This document shows, in pieces, positions 1-9,565 of a stretch of DNA of 57,104 nt. The position numbers were made by a program, and so were the translations under genes. The notes under the pieces are model-generated. The model saw nothing but the letters and a program-made list of their open reading frames with translations. It did not search any database and had not been told where the DNA came from. Numbering within the stretch: the stretch's first letter is position 1; each line of letters begins with the position of its first letter. The DNA is from Betaproteobacteria bacterium (lineage in GTDB: Bacteria > Pseudomonadota > Gammaproteobacteria > Burkholderiales > JAHFQX01): NCBI GenBank assembly GCA_023259135.1, contig JAHFQX010000017.1:1-57104 (forward strand). The letters run 5' to 3'.

Positions 1-1
1 C

Positions 2-3000
2 CCCACCTCGGCCGACGCCTCCTGCATCGGCGGCAACATCGCCATGAACGCCGGCGGCAAGAAGGCGGTGCTGTGGGGCACGGCGGTGGACAACCTGGCC
101 TCCTGGCGGATGGTCACCCCCGATGCCGACTGGCTGGAAGTGGAGCGCCTGGACCACAACCTGGGCAAGATTCACGACGCCGCGGTCGCTCGCTTCCGCC
201 TCACCCGCTTCGCCGCCGACGGCCGCACCCCCAAGGGCGAGCCGCAGCTCCTGGAGCTCCCCGGCAGCGCGTTCCGCAAGACGGGGCTGGGCAAGGACGT
301 CACCGACAAGGTGCTGGGCGGATTGCCGGGGGTGCAAAAAGAAGGCTGCGACGGTCTCATCACCTCCGCCCGCTTCATCCTGCACAAAATGCCGGCCCAC
401 ACCCGCACCGTCTGCCTGGAATTCTTTGGCCAGGTGCGGGAAGCGGTGCCCTCCATCGTCGAAATAGTGAACTATTTCGACGGTTGCGGGTTTCGAGTTG
501 CGAGTTCCGAGTCGGAAACCGCTCACCCGGAACTCGCAATTCCAAACTCGAAACTCGCAACCCGAAACCCGCAACCCCGAGTCTCGCTCGGCGGACTTGA
601 GCACCTGGACCACCGTTATCTCAAGGCCGTGGGCTACGCCACCAAGGCTCGGCGGGCGGGACTGCCCAGGATGGTGCTGATCGGCGACATCGTCGGCGAA
701 GACGAGAACGCGGTGGCGGAAGCCGCCTCCCAGGTAGTGCGCATCGCCAACTCCCGGCACGGGGAAGGATTCGTGGCGGTGAGCGCCGAAGCCCGCAAGC
801 AATTCTGGCTGGACCGCGGGCGCACCGCCGCCATCGCTCGGCATACCAACGCCTTCAAGATCAACGAGGACGTGGTGATCCCGCTGGAGCGGCTGGGGGA
901 TTATTCGGACGGCATCGAGCGCATCAACATCGAGTTGTCCATCGGTAACAAGCTGCGCCTGCTCGACGAACTGGAAGCCTACTTCTCCGGCGAGCTGCCG
1001 GTGGATCAGGACGAGCTGCCCCTGCCCGCCGCGGAAATCCTGGGCAGCCGGCCGCAGCAGGCCCTGGAACTGCTGCGCGCCACCCGTGTCCGCTGGAGGG
1101 AACTGCTGGATGGCCTGGACCAGCCCTATGCGGGACCCGAGGCCGGCCCCGGCCGCACCACGGTGTTCCACGCCCTACAGGACTATACCCTGCGGGTATC
1201 GTGGAAACGGGAGGTGCGGGATCCGCTGCGCGACATCTTCAGCGGCCGGACCTACCGCAGCCTGCTGGAAGGCTGCGAGGCCACCCAGCGGCGGGTGCTC
1301 AAAAGCCGGGTGTTCGTGGCGCTGCACATGCATGCCGGGGACGGCAACGTCCACACCAACATTCCGGTGAATTCCGACGACTACGGCATGCTTCGCGAAG
1401 CCGACCGGGCGGTGGCCCGCATCATGGCCCTGGCGAAGTCGCTGGGAGGCGTCATCTCCGGCGAGCACGGCATCGGCATCACCAAGCTGCAGTTCCTGGA
1501 AGCCGGGCAAGTGTCGGCCTTCGCCGCATACAAGCAGCGCGTCGATCCTCGGCAGCGCTTCAACGCCGGCAAGCTGCTGCAAGGCGGCGACCTGTCCCGG
1601 GCCTATACCCCCAGCTTTGGCTTGCTGGAAGCCGAAAGCATTATCCTGGAGCAAAGCGAGATCGGCGGCATCTCCGATTCCATCAAAGACTGCCTGCGCT
1701 GCGGCAAATGCAAGCCGGCGTGCAGCACCCACGTGCCCCGCGCCAACCTGCTCTACAGCCCGCGCAACAAGATCCTCGCCACCGGGCTGCTGATCGAAGC
1801 CTTTTTGTACGAGGAGCAGACCCGGCGCGGCGTCTCTATCAAGCATTTCGACGAGTTCGGCGATGTCGCGGATCATTGCACGGTCTGCCACAAGTGCCTC
1901 AATCCCTGCCCGGTGGACATCGACTTCGGCGACGTTTCCATCGCCATGCGCAACTTCCTGCGGCGCCAGGGCAAGAAAAAATTCAACCCCGGCACCGCGG
2001 CGGCCATGGCCTTCCTCAACGCCACCGACCCCGCCGTCATCAAGACGATCCGGACGGGCATGATCGGCGCGGGCTACCGCCTGCAGCGCTTCGCCCACCG
2101 CGCCGCCAAGCGCCTCGGTCTGCTGCGGGAGCAGACTCGGCACCCGCCGGCCACCTTGGGCCGCCCCCCGATCCGGGCCCAGGTCATCCATTTCATCAAC
2201 AAGCCCATGCCGGGGGGACTGCCCAAGAAAACCTCCCGGGCGCTGCTGGATATCGAGGACAGCCGCTACGTCCCCATCATCCGCGACCCCGCCAAGGTCA
2301 ACGAAGACTCCGACGCGGTGTTCTATTTCCCCGGCTGCGGCTCGGAGCGGCTGTTCGGCCAGGTGGGGCTGGCTACCCAGGCCATGCTGTTCGATTTGGG
2401 AGTGCAATGCGTGCTGCCGCCGGGCTACCTGTGCTGCGGCTATCCCCAGACCGCCGCCGGAGAGGAAGCAAAAGGCCAAGCCATCATCACCGACAACCGG
2501 GTGCTGTTCCACCGGGTGGCCAATACTCTCAACTACCTGGACATCAAGACGGTCATCGTGTCCTGCGGCACCTGCATGGATCAGTTGCAAAAATACGCCT
2601 TCGAAAAAATCTTTCCCGGCTGCCGGCTGCTGGACATCCACGAATATCTGCTGGAACGGGGCGTCAGGCTGGAAGGCGTGGAGGGCGTGCGCTACCTATA
2701 CCACGACCCCTGCCACACCCCCATGAAAACCCACCAGCCCCTCAAGGTGGTCAATCAACTGATGGGCGCTCCGGTGGCCCTCAACGACCGCTGCTGCGGC
2801 GAATCCGGCACCCTGGCGGTGACCCGCCCGGATATCTCCACCCAGGTGCGCTTCCGCAAGGAAGAAGCAATGCGGAAAGGCGCCGCGGCGCTGCGCCGGG
2901 ACGATTTCGCCGGAGAGGTGAAGGTGCTCACCTCCTGCCCCTCCTGCCTGCAAGGGCTGTCCCGCTATGACGACGATTCCGGCACCACCGCCGACTACAT

Positions 3001-3097
3001 CGTGGTGGAAATGGCCAAACACCTGCTGGGCCCGAGCTGGATGGCCGACTACGTCGCCAAGGCCAACCGCGGCGGCATCGAGCGGGTGCTGGTGTAG
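2..3097 (+). CDS. FAD-linked / Fe-S oxidoreductase, DUF3683 type (5' truncated)
   Basis: The frame is open from the window edge, so the N-terminal part of the FAD-binding domain is missing; an internal ATG at 44 is not the real start. The visible part carries the end of an FAD_binding_4 fold ([16 protein letters not shown]), a FAD-oxidase C-terminal region ([25 protein letters not shown]), two ferredoxin-like clusters ([11 protein letters not shown] and [12 protein letters not shown]), then two CCG domains of the GlpC/heterodisulfide-reductase kind (FPGCGSE..CCGYP, SCGTC; DPCH..CCGESG, SCPSC). This is the architecture of the large fused D-lactate/glycolate-dehydrogenase-like oxidoreductases of betaproteobacteria, which probably oxidise a 2-hydroxy acid and pass electrons to the quinone pool; the substrate is unknown. 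Residues about 161-192 of the visible part come from an in-frame heptamer repeat insertion (482-577) that I do not recall from the family. Confidence 0.85.
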   Translation, partial: PTSADASCIGGNIAMNAGGKKAVLWGTAVDNLASWRMVTPDADWLEVERLDHNLGKIHDAAVARFRLTRFAADGRTPKGEPQLLELPGSAFRKTGLGKDVTDKVLGGLPGVQKEGCDGLITSARFILHKMPAHTRTVCLEFFGQVREAVPSIVEIVNYFDGCGFRVASSESETAHPELAIPNSKLATRNPQPRVSLGGLEHLDHRYLKAVGYATKARRAGLPRMVLIGDIVGEDENAVAEAASQVVRIANSRHGEGFVAVSAEARKQFWLDRGRTAAIARHTNAFKINEDVVIPLERLGDYSDGIERINIELSIGNKLRLLDELEAYFSGELPVDQDELPLPAAEILGSRPQQALELLRATRVRWRELLDGLDQPYAGPEAGPGRTTVFHALQDYTLRVSWKREVRDPLRDIFSGRTYRSLLEGCEATQRRVLKSRVFVALHMHAGDGNVHTNIPVNSDDYGMLREADRAVARIMALAKSLGGVISGEHGIGITKLQFLEAGQVSAFAAYKQRVDPRQRFNAGKLLQGGDLSRAYTPSFGLLEAESIILEQSEIGGISDSIKDCLRCGKCKPACSTHVPRANLLYSPRNKILATGLLIEAFLYEEQTRRGVSIKHFDEFGDVADHCTVCHKCLNPCPVDIDFGDVSIAMRNFLRRQGKKKFNPGTAAAMAFLNATDPAVIKTIRTGMIGAGYRLQRFAHRAAKRLGLLREQTRHPPATLGRPPIRAQVIHFINKPMPGGLPKKTSRALLDIEDSRYVPIIRDPAKVNEDSDAVFYFPGCGSERLFGQVGLATQAMLFDLGVQCVLPPGYLCCGYPQTAAGEEAKGQAIITDNRVLFHRVANTLNYLDIKTVIVSCGTCMDQLQKYAFEKIFPGCRLLDIHEYLLERGVRLEGVEGVRYLYHDPCHTPMKTHQPLKVVNQLMGAPVALNDRCCGESGTLAVTRPDISTQVRFRKEEAMRKGAAALRRDDFAGEVKVLTSCPSCLQGLSRYDDDSGTTADYIVVEMAKHLLGPSWMADYVAKANRGGIERVLV
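482..577. repeat. Inverted pair of heptamer tandem repeats inside a CDS
   Basis: Four units of GTTNCGR run from 483 to 510 and seven units of GNAAYYC run from 529 to 577. The second set is the reverse complement of the first, in the same 7-bp phase. Positions 482-508 can pair with 550-576 over about 27 bp with two mismatches, leaving a loop of about 41 nt. The frame stays open through the element ([15 protein letters not shown]...[12 protein letters not shown]), so the gene is not interrupted. The same unit, CTCNAAA, makes up the spacer at 47034-47082. Confidence 0.85.
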
Positions 3098-3101
3098 CTC
3101 C

Positions 3102-3662
3102 ATGGGGCGCCGACTGCTTCCCTGGATCGCGGCCGGCTTGCTCGCCCTTCCCGCCTGGGGCTTCGATGCCGCGCACACCCTGCCCGCCACCGGCACCGTG
3201 GAGCTGGCTTTCACTCCCGATGAAGCCGCCGATCGCCGGGTGATCCGCGCTATCGACGGCGCCCGCCGGCAAGTGCTGGTGCAAGCCTTCAGCTTCACCC
3301 ACGAAAAAATCGCCGACGCCCTGATCCGCGCCAAGCAGCGCGGCGTCGCCGTGGAAATCATCGCCGACGCGGAGCAGACCGAAAAAATCCCCACCACCCA
3401 AATCCCGCGCCTGGCCGCGGCCCGTATTCCGGTCTACCTGGATCGGGAACACGGCGCCGCCCACAACAAAGTCATGGTGGTGGACCTCGGCGACCCCCAG
3501 GCCGCGGTGGTCACCGGCAGCTACAATTTCACCCACGCCGCCCAGTACCGCAACGCCGAAAATCTACTGGTCCTCCGAGGCAATCCCCCCTTGACGGAAG
3601 CCTACGTCCGGAACTGGCAACGACACCGGCTCCATGCTTTGCCTTACAATCCAAGGCCATAA
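3102..3662 (+). CDS. Secreted phospholipase D-like nuclease (single HKD motif)
   Basis: This 186-residue protein begins with a signal peptide (MGRRLLPWIAAGLLALPAWG, residues 1-20). It carries one HxKxxxxD motif, HNKVMVVD at 121-128, followed by GSYNFTHAA (139-147) and NAENLLVL. That is the layout of the small Nuc/endonuclease members of the PLD superfamily, which dimerise to form the active site and cleave phosphodiester bonds. Predicted to be periplasmic or secreted. The ATG at 3102 is 5 bp after the stop of the preceding gene and is followed directly by the signal peptide; a longer frame from 2967 lies inside the upstream gene and was not used. DNA is the likely substrate, but that is an inference. 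Confidence 0.82.
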   Translation: MGRRLLPWIAAGLLALPAWGFDAAHTLPATGTVELAFTPDEAADRRVIRAIDGARRQVLVQAFSFTHEKIADALIRAKQRGVAVEIIADAEQTEKIPTTQIPRLAAARIPVYLDREHGAAHNKVMVVDLGDPQAAVVTGSYNFTHAAQYRNAENLLVLRGNPPLTEAYVRNWQRHRLHALPYNPRP

Positions 3663-3704
3663 GGTCCCATCGCGCTAGCCCCCCGGTCACCGGACGACAA
3701 GATC

Positions 3705-4994
3705 ATGCGCGCCAAAAATGAATTCCAGCGGCTCGTCGCCGACCTCCTCTCCGATCTGGGGCAAGTCGACGTGCTGTGGCAGTTGGCGGCGCTAGCGGCC
3801 AGCCTGGGGCTCGCCTGGTGGATCAGCCGGCGGCTGCGCTCGCGCATTGCCACCGAAGCCGAGGCCTGGAAGTTCGGAGCCGGCGGCCTCAACCGGGTGC
3901 TGTTTCCCCTGAGCGCCTTGCTGCTGGCGCTGCTGGGGCGGGCCATGCTGCGCGACCTTAGCTCCGTCAACCTGCTGAATCTCGCGGTTCCCCTGCTGGT
4001 CTCCCTGGCCATCGTCCGGGTAGCGGTCTATCTGCTGCGCCATGCCCTTGCCCCCTCCAGTTGGCTGTCGGGTTCGGAACGCATCGTCGGCGGGCTGGTG
4101 TGGATCGGCTTCGCCCTGCACATCACCGGCCTCTTGCCCGACATCGCCGAGTTCCTGAATGAGGTCCGCCTGCCGCTGGGCAAATACCGGATTTCCCTGC
4201 TGCTGATCCTGCAAGCCGTCCTCTCGGTGCTCGTCACCCTGCTGGCGGCGCTGTGGCTGGGCCGGATGCTGGAAGCCCGGATCATGAAAACCGAGCAGGT
4301 GGACCTCAACCTGCGGATCATGCTGTCCAAGTTGCTGCGCAGCCTGCTGGTGGTGATGGCGGTGATCATCGCCTTGCCGGCGGTGGGCATCGATCTCACG
4401 GTGCTGTCGGTGTTCGGTGGAGCCCTGGGGGTAGGGCTGGGCTTCGGGCTGCAAAAGATCGCCAGCAACTACATCTCCGGTTTCATCATTCTCATGGACC
4501 GCTCCGTGGGGCTCGGAGACATGGTCATGGTGGACAACCGCTACGGCAAGGTGGTGAAAATGAGCGCTCGCTACGTGGTGCTCCGCGCCATGGACGGGAC
4601 CGAGGCCATCATCCCCAACGAGACCCTCATCACCTCGACGGTGGTCAACGAAACCTACAGCGACGCCCGGCTACGGATCGGCCTGCCCATCCAGGTCGGC
4701 TACGATAGCGACCTGCCAGCCGCCATGGGGATCATGAAAGCCGCCGCCTCCCGCCATCCGCGGGTCTTGTCCGACCCGGCGCCGGCCGTCCTCGTCAAGC
4801 GCTGCGCCGACAACGGCATCGACCTGGAATTATGGGCGGTGATCGAAGACCCCGATGCCGGAAAAAACAACCTCGTCTCGGACCTGTACCTGGAGATCCT
4901 GAAGGAATTCAAAACCGCCGGAGTGTCCATCCCCTACCCCCAACGCGATGTGCGCATCGTCGGCGGTCCGCCTCTCGCCAGCCCGCCGGGATAG
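3705..4994 (+). CDS. Mechanosensitive channel of the MscS family
   Basis: The 429-residue protein has several N-terminal hydrophobic segments and then the MscS pore-lining helix and beta domain (GGALGVGLGFGLQKIASNYI, about residues 237-257, followed by GFIILMDRSVGLGDMV). The Gly/Ala-rich TM3 and the sequence after it are diagnostic. It is longer than E. coli MscS (286 residues) because of extra N-terminal membrane helices, like YnaI/YbdG-type channels. Function: an inner membrane channel that opens on membrane tension to release solutes after hypo-osmotic shock. It ends in a short cytoplasmic domain (PYPQRDVRIVG). It follows the nuclease gene by 42 bp. Confidence 0.88.
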   Translation: MRAKNEFQRLVADLLSDLGQVDVLWQLAALAASLGLAWWISRRLRSRIATEAEAWKFGAGGLNRVLFPLSALLLALLGRAMLRDLSSVNLLNLAVPLLVSLAIVRVAVYLLRHALAPSSWLSGSERIVGGLVWIGFALHITGLLPDIAEFLNEVRLPLGKYRISLLLILQAVLSVLVTLLAALWLGRMLEARIMKTEQVDLNLRIMLSKLLRSLLVVMAVIIALPAVGIDLTVLSVFGGALGVGLGFGLQKIASNYISGFIILMDRSVGLGDMVMVDNRYGKVVKMSARYVVLRAMDGTEAIIPNETLITSTVVNETYSDARLRIGLPIQVGYDSDLPAAMGIMKAAASRHPRVLSDPAPAVLVKRCADNGIDLELWAVIEDPDAGKNNLVSDLYLEILKEFKTAGVSIPYPQRDVRIVGGPPLASPPG

Positions 4995-5024
4995 ACCCCG
5001 GAACAGAGGTCTGGAACAGAAGTC

Positions 5025-5052
5025 TTGCCTCGGGGCAAGGTTCGGGTAGAAT
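5025..5052 (+). promoter_or_regulatory. Sigma70-type promoter candidate for the desaturase gene
   Basis: TTGCCT at 5025-5030 and TAGAAT at 5047-5052 are separated by 16 bp and lie 30 bp upstream of the ATG at 5083. The -10 matches the consensus at 5 of 6 positions and the -35 at 4 of 6. Confidence 0.5.
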
Positions 5053-5082
5053 GCCCGAGTCTCAAATATCGAGGAAACCCGG

Positions 5083-6249
5083 ATGCTCTCTGGATTGATT
5101 CAAATGCCCTGGTGGGGCTACGTGCTGACGGCCCTGGCGCTCACCCATGTGACCATCGCCGCCGTCACCATCTTTCTGCATCGTCACCAAGCCCATCGGG
5201 CGCTGGACTTGCACCCCGTGGTCAGCCACTTTTTCCGCTTCTGGCTGTGGCTCACCACCGGCATGGTCACCAAGGAATGGGCGGCCATCCATCGCAAGCA
5301 CCACGCCAAATGCGAGACCGAGGAAGACCCCCACAGTCCCCGCATCGTCGGCATCCGTACAGTCCTGCTGGAAGGCTCGGAACTGTACCGCAAGGAATCC
5401 AAGAACCGGGAAACCCTGGAAAAATACGGCCACGCCACCCCGGACGACTGGCTGGAACGCAAGCTCTACACTCCGCACAGCGCCCTCGGTATCGCCCTGA
5501 TGCTGATCGTCAACGTCGTCCTGTTCGGCGCCATCGGCATCACCATCTGGGCGGTGCAGATGCTCTGGATTCCCATCTTTGCGGCCGGGGTCATCAACGG
5601 CATCGGCCACTACTGGGGCTATCGGAGCTTTCAGGTGGAGGATGACAGCACCAACATCGTGCCCTGGGGCATCCTGATCGGCGGCGAGGAGCTCCACAAC
5701 AACCACCACGCCTATGGCAGCTCGGCCAAGCTCTCCAATAAATGGTACGAATTCGACATCGGCTGGATGTACATCCGCATCATGGAGATGCTGAGTTTGG
5801 CCAAGGTCCGTAAAGTCGCCCCCAAGCTGCGCCTGGCGAAAGGCAAAACCCAGTGCGACCTGGAAACCCTGCAAGCGGTCATCACCCACCGCTACCAGGT
5901 GCTCAGCGGCTTTGCTCAATCGGTGAAACGCACCTGCGGCGAGGAGCTGCGCAGCCTCAAGGGGCGGGCTCAACTGCGGCTCAACAAAAGCGCCCTGCGC
6001 CGCTGGCTCCACGCCGACCATGAAGTCTTGAAAGCCGAAGAGCGGGCCGAGTTCAGCAAAGCCCTGGGCATGAGCCGGGTGCTGAACACGGTCTACGCCA
6101 TGCGGCAGGATCTGGCAGGTATCTGGCAGCGCTCCAATTTAAGCCGGGAGCAACTGCTGGCGCAACTCAACGATTGGTGCCACCGAGCCGAAGCCAGCGG
6201 CATTGCCGCTCTGCAAGATTTTTCCCGACGGCTGCGCTGCTACGCCTGA
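5083..6249 (+). CDS. Acyl-lipid/acyl-CoA fatty acid desaturase
   Basis: The 388-residue membrane protein has the three histidine boxes of the delta-9 desaturase superfamily: HRHQAH (33-38), HRKHH (70-74) and HNNHH (205-209). These ligate a di-iron centre that inserts a cis double bond into a saturated acyl chain. Hydrophobic segments precede the first box and lie between the second and third. The last 130 or so residues form a charged extension after the catalytic domain, seen in betaproteobacterial members as far as I recall. It probably adjusts membrane fluidity. It stands alone with its own promoter candidate and is followed by a 94-bp spacer. Confidence 0.88.
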   Translation: MLSGLIQMPWWGYVLTALALTHVTIAAVTIFLHRHQAHRALDLHPVVSHFFRFWLWLTTGMVTKEWAAIHRKHHAKCETEEDPHSPRIVGIRTVLLEGSELYRKESKNRETLEKYGHATPDDWLERKLYTPHSALGIALMLIVNVVLFGAIGITIWAVQMLWIPIFAAGVINGIGHYWGYRSFQVEDDSTNIVPWGILIGGEELHNNHHAYGSSAKLSNKWYEFDIGWMYIRIMEMLSLAKVRKVAPKLRLAKGKTQCDLETLQAVITHRYQVLSGFAQSVKRTCGEELRSLKGRAQLRLNKSALRRWLHADHEVLKAEERAEFSKALGMSRVLNTVYAMRQDLAGIWQRSNLSREQLLAQLNDWCHRAEASGIAALQDFSRRLRCYA

Positions 6250-6343
6250 TTGGGCCGCATAACTTCGTCGTAGCCGGTTTCCGGCTGGGGAGCTCCCCGG
6301 CCCATCCCCCGGGCCCGTCCGGCAAAAGCCACCAGACCACGGC

Positions 6344-7237
6344 ATGAATCCAAGCCAACGCAAGGGCATTATCCTGGCCGGGGGCTCTGGCACCCGGCTC
6401 CATCCCGTCACCCTGGCGGTCTCCAAGCAACTGCTGCCGATCTACGACAAGCCGATGATCTACTACCCCCTCAGCACTCTCATGCTGGCGGGGATCCGGG
6501 ATATCCTGATCATTTCCACTCCCCAGGACACGCCCCGCTTTGAGCAACTCCTGGGCAGCGGCAGCCAATGGGGGCTGAATCTGCGTTACGCCGTCCAGCC
6601 CTCCCCCGATGGGCTGGCTCAAGCCTTCATCATCGGCCGGGAATTCGTCGGCAACGACCCCGCGGCGCTGATCCTCGGCGATAACATCTTCTACGGCCAT
6701 AGCCTGCAGCGCCAACTGGAAAGCGCCATGGCTCGCCCGGCGGGCGCCACCGTTTTCGCCTATCACGTGCACGACCCCAAGCGTTATGGAGTCGTCGCCT
6801 TCGATGCCGAGGGGCGCGCCACTTCCATCGAGGAAAAACCCGCCCAACCGAAATCCGGCTATGCCGTCACCGGGCTTTATTTCTACGACAACCCGGTCCT
6901 CGACATCGCCGCCGGCTTGCGGCCCTCGGCCCGCGGCGAACTGGAGATCACCGACGTGAACCGCATCTATCTGGAACGCGGCCAACTGGCCGTCGAGATC
7001 ATGGGGCGCGGCTACGCCTGGCTGGACACCGGCACCCATGAATCCCTCTTGGAAGCCAGCCAATTCATCGAAATCATCGAGCGCCGGCAGGGCCTGAAGA
7101 TCGCCTGCCCGGAAGAAATCGCCTATCGCAAGGGTTTCATCGACGCCGCCCAACTACAACGGCTTGCTGCGCCCCTGCTGAAGAACGACTACGGCCGATA
7201 CCTGATGCGGCTGCTCGGCGAGCAAGCCGCGCAATGA
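6344..7237 (+). CDS. rfbA: Glucose-1-phosphate thymidylyltransferase
   Basis: RfbA/RmlA joins dTTP and glucose-1-phosphate to make dTDP-glucose, the first step of dTDP-L-rhamnose synthesis. The 297-residue length is standard. The nucleotide-binding start ([16 protein letters not shown]), the [11 protein letters not shown] segment, LGDNIFYG, and [11 protein letters not shown] near the C-terminus are family hallmarks. It overlaps rfbC by 4 bp (ATGA), so the two are translationally coupled. The middle steps (rfbB dehydratase and rfbD reductase) are not in this window. Confidence 0.95.
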   Translation: MNPSQRKGIILAGGSGTRLHPVTLAVSKQLLPIYDKPMIYYPLSTLMLAGIRDILIISTPQDTPRFEQLLGSGSQWGLNLRYAVQPSPDGLAQAFIIGREFVGNDPAALILGDNIFYGHSLQRQLESAMARPAGATVFAYHVHDPKRYGVVAFDAEGRATSIEEKPAQPKSGYAVTGLYFYDNPVLDIAAGLRPSARGELEITDVNRIYLERGQLAVEIMGRGYAWLDTGTHESLLEASQFIEIIERRQGLKIACPEEIAYRKGFIDAAQLQRLAAPLLKNDYGRYLMRLLGEQAAQ

Positions 7238-7779
7238 AAGCCATCCAGACCGCCCTCCCCGATGTTCTCCTCCTGGAGCCCAAGGTGTTCGGGGACGCAC
7301 GGGGATTCTTTTTCGAAAGCTTCAATCGCCGTGTCTTTGCCCAGATCATCGGCATAGACGCCGATTTCGTCCAGGACAATCACTGCCGTTCGGGAAAAAA
7401 CGTCCTGCGCGGACTGCATTACCAAATCCGCCAGCCCCAGGGCAAGATGGTCCGTGTGGTACGCGGCCGAGTATTCGACGTCGTGGTCGATCTCCGCAAA
7501 GCCTCTCCCGCCTTCGGCCGCTGGGCAGGCATCGAGCTCTCGGAACAGGATCATCGCCAACTGTGGATTCCGCCGGGCTTCGCCCACGGCTTTGCGGTGC
7601 TGTCGGAAACGGCGGACTTTCTCTACAAAACCACCGACTACTGGGCTCCGGAGCACGAACGCTGCATCCGCTGGGACGACCCGGACCTCGGCATCGAGTG
7701 GCCCCTGGAAGGCGAACCCCTGGTTTCCGCCAAGGACGCCCTCGGCACTCCCTTCAGCCAAGCCGAATACTTTCCCTGA
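7234..7779 (+). CDS. rfbC: dTDP-4-dehydrorhamnose 3,5-epimerase
   Basis: RfbC/RmlC epimerises C3 and C5 of dTDP-4-keto-6-deoxyglucose. The 181-residue cupin protein has the conserved RGxFFESFN segment ([10 protein letters not shown]), the catalytic-histidine stretch ([18 protein letters not shown]) and the [14 protein letters not shown] motif. The ATG overlaps the rfbA stop codon, and the two genes form a minimal dTDP-rhamnose pair. The 3' end converges on the GH57 gene 34 bp away. Confidence 0.95.
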   Translation: MKAIQTALPDVLLLEPKVFGDARGFFFESFNRRVFAQIIGIDADFVQDNHCRSGKNVLRGLHYQIRQPQGKMVRVVRGRVFDVVVDLRKASPAFGRWAGIELSEQDHRQLWIPPGFAHGFAVLSETADFLYKTTDYWAPEHERCIRWDDPDLGIEWPLEGEPLVSAKDALGTPFSQAEYFP

Positions 7780-7813
7780 CCCATGCGCAAAACAGCGGGG
7801 GACCGCATGCCGC

Positions 7814-9532
7814 CTACGAAGCCCGGCGCATGGCCCCGCCTGCCTCGGGGTCGCCGTGGCCGTGGCTGATGGGCTGACCGAGGATGCTGGGAGGCTCCAG
7901 CTTGAGGAGCCGGTAAAGATGCTCCAAATTGCGGCGGAACAAGGCATCGAAACTGGCCACCGCGTGGGCCGGGTTGTAATCGCCGAACCACCAGAACCAA
8001 TCGGAGCTTTCGCAGGTCGCCAGATGGCTTGCCGCAGCGCGGCGCTCTTCCTCGGTCAGGCGGCCGCCGCCCATGACCAGATCGAAGCTCTGCTTGGCGG
8101 CGCATAACAAATCCCAAGCCCGATTCTTGTCGGGGGAACCGATCCAGGTGGAGAAGTTTCCGTACACCCAACTGCCCGCCACCAATTTGCCGAGGACGGA
8201 GGCGGGAGGCTGTTCGGCCGTCTCGGCCAGAACCTCGTGATAAGTCATGGTGCGGATGAAGGGATGCCGCTCCAGCGCGCCGTAGAGTTCCCGCAGAAAG
8301 TAATATCCGTTGTAGGGATAGGTCTCCCAGGCGTTTTCTCCGTCGAGAGCCACGCTCACCAAAGGGGCCTCTCCCGGCGGCGCCGCTCGGGCGATGCCCT
8401 CCAGTTCGGCGATGAAATGATGGGCGGCATCCCGTCCGTTCCATTTGGCGTATTCGAAACCGATCAAATCCGACAATCGGTCGTCCCGGAAAAACAGCGT
8501 CAAGGAGGGATGTCCAGCCCACCGGTAGGGGCGGTACAAGTAGTGAGCGCGCTCCGCCGGCAGGGCCCCCACCGACCGCAGGCTGCCGGCCAGCACCCCC
8601 TCGCCGCTGGCGGTCCAGCTCAGGCCGGTATCCGCCACCATATCCAGCAAAGTCCCGCATACCCCGCCTTCGGCGGGCCACAAACCCATGGGATCGGCGC
8701 CGAAGCGGCGTCGGTGGCTGACCCGCGCCGAACGCAGGTGATACCCGACCCGGTCCCGGCCGCCGGGATAAGTCGCATTCTCCGGCAGTGCCGCGCCGGG
8801 CTGAGCCTCCCGGGCATGGGCGAAATCCAGCAGCAGCGGCGCCAGGGGATGGTGGTGGGGCGTGGTGGAAATCTCCACTTGGCCTCGCTCCATCAAGCGG
8901 CGGTAGCGGGGAATGATGCCTTGGATCAGTTCCCCGATCAGTCGGAACAATGCTTGACGCTCGTTATAAGTGAATTGACTGCCCTTGGCGATGAGCTGGG
9001 CCACCAACTGCTGCTCCCGGCGCACGGTTTCTCCGGTCCAGGCCAAGTGATACCAGGTCAGCAAGTCCCCCAGGTACTGGCCCGAAAGATAAACCAGCGC
9101 CTCCTCCCCTTGCCGCTCCACCTCATTGAAAAGCTGGTGCAGCTTTTTGTAGGAGGAAAAGGGATCCAGCATTTTGTGATGGTTGCTGCGAAAACAACTG
9201 TCCACCACCAGGCGCCGCTGTTCCTTGCTCAAGGAATCAAGATTTTCCCGAGCCAGCAAACCCAACAGCGGGTCCCGCACCTGGCCGGCGGCGAACTGGG
9301 CGGCATAATCCTCCAATTGGTCCAGCAGTACCGGCACCCAGTTGACCACCGCCTTCATGCTGGGGTGGGCCTCCAGGTGGGCCGCCATGTCGACGTAATC
9401 CTTGATGGCGTGTAGATAGGTCCAGGGCAGAATGAATTCCCGGGTCAGCGGATCCCGGTAGTCGGGCTGGTGCATATGCCACAGCAACACCAGCCGCAGC
9501 GACAGAACCGGCGCGGTCATGGGAGGCGGCAC
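7814..9532 (-). CDS. Glycoside hydrolase family 57 protein
   Basis: The 572-residue protein opens with the GH57 signature strand (LLWHMHQPDYRD, about residues 16-27). Other typical pieces are HPLAPLLLDFAHAREAQPGA, a central GLWPAEGGV segment and VSLDGENAWE. GH57 enzymes are retaining alpha-glucan amylases, 4-alpha-glucanotransferases or branching enzymes. Its position 33 bp downstream of glgC on the same strand suggests a glycogen role, either branching/trimming or turnover. The start at 9532 gives MPPPMTAP; the ATG at 9520 is an alternative. The exact activity cannot be read from sequence. Confidence 0.85.
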   Translation of the reverse strand: MPPPMTAPVLSLRLVLLWHMHQPDYRDPLTREFILPWTYLHAIKDYVDMAAHLEAHPSMKAVVNWVPVLLDQLEDYAAQFAAGQVRDPLLGLLARENLDSLSKEQRRLVVDSCFRSNHHKMLDPFSSYKKLHQLFNEVERQGEEALVYLSGQYLGDLLTWYHLAWTGETVRREQQLVAQLIAKGSQFTYNERQALFRLIGELIQGIIPRYRRLMERGQVEISTTPHHHPLAPLLLDFAHAREAQPGAALPENATYPGGRDRVGYHLRSARVSHRRRFGADPMGLWPAEGGVCGTLLDMVADTGLSWTASGEGVLAGSLRSVGALPAERAHYLYRPYRWAGHPSLTLFFRDDRLSDLIGFEYAKWNGRDAAHHFIAELEGIARAAPPGEAPLVSVALDGENAWETYPYNGYYFLRELYGALERHPFIRTMTYHEVLAETAEQPPASVLGKLVAGSWVYGNFSTWIGSPDKNRAWDLLCAAKQSFDLVMGGGRLTEEERRAAASHLATCESSDWFWWFGDYNPAHAVASFDALFRRNLEHLYRLLKLEPPSILGQPISHGHGDPEAGGAMRRAS

Positions 9533-9565
9533 GGGGCTGGAAGCCGGATGGGTCCCACGTTAGGC

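Noticed and set aside
1175-2641. Long minus-strand open frame (488 codons)
   Set aside because: It is antisense to the oxidoreductase, whose domains and cysteine motifs are clear; its own translation has no recognisable domain and reflects high GC at third positions.
5830-6249. C-terminal part of the desaturase resembling the tail of some transposases
   Set aside because: The resemblance (a pattern like WCHRAEASGI..L) is short; the extension is continuous with the desaturase frame and I recall it in other desaturases, so no fusion is claimed.
7780-7813. Possible terminator between rfbC and GH57
   Set aside because: Only a 4-bp GCGG/CCGC stem before TGTTTT; too weak to call.
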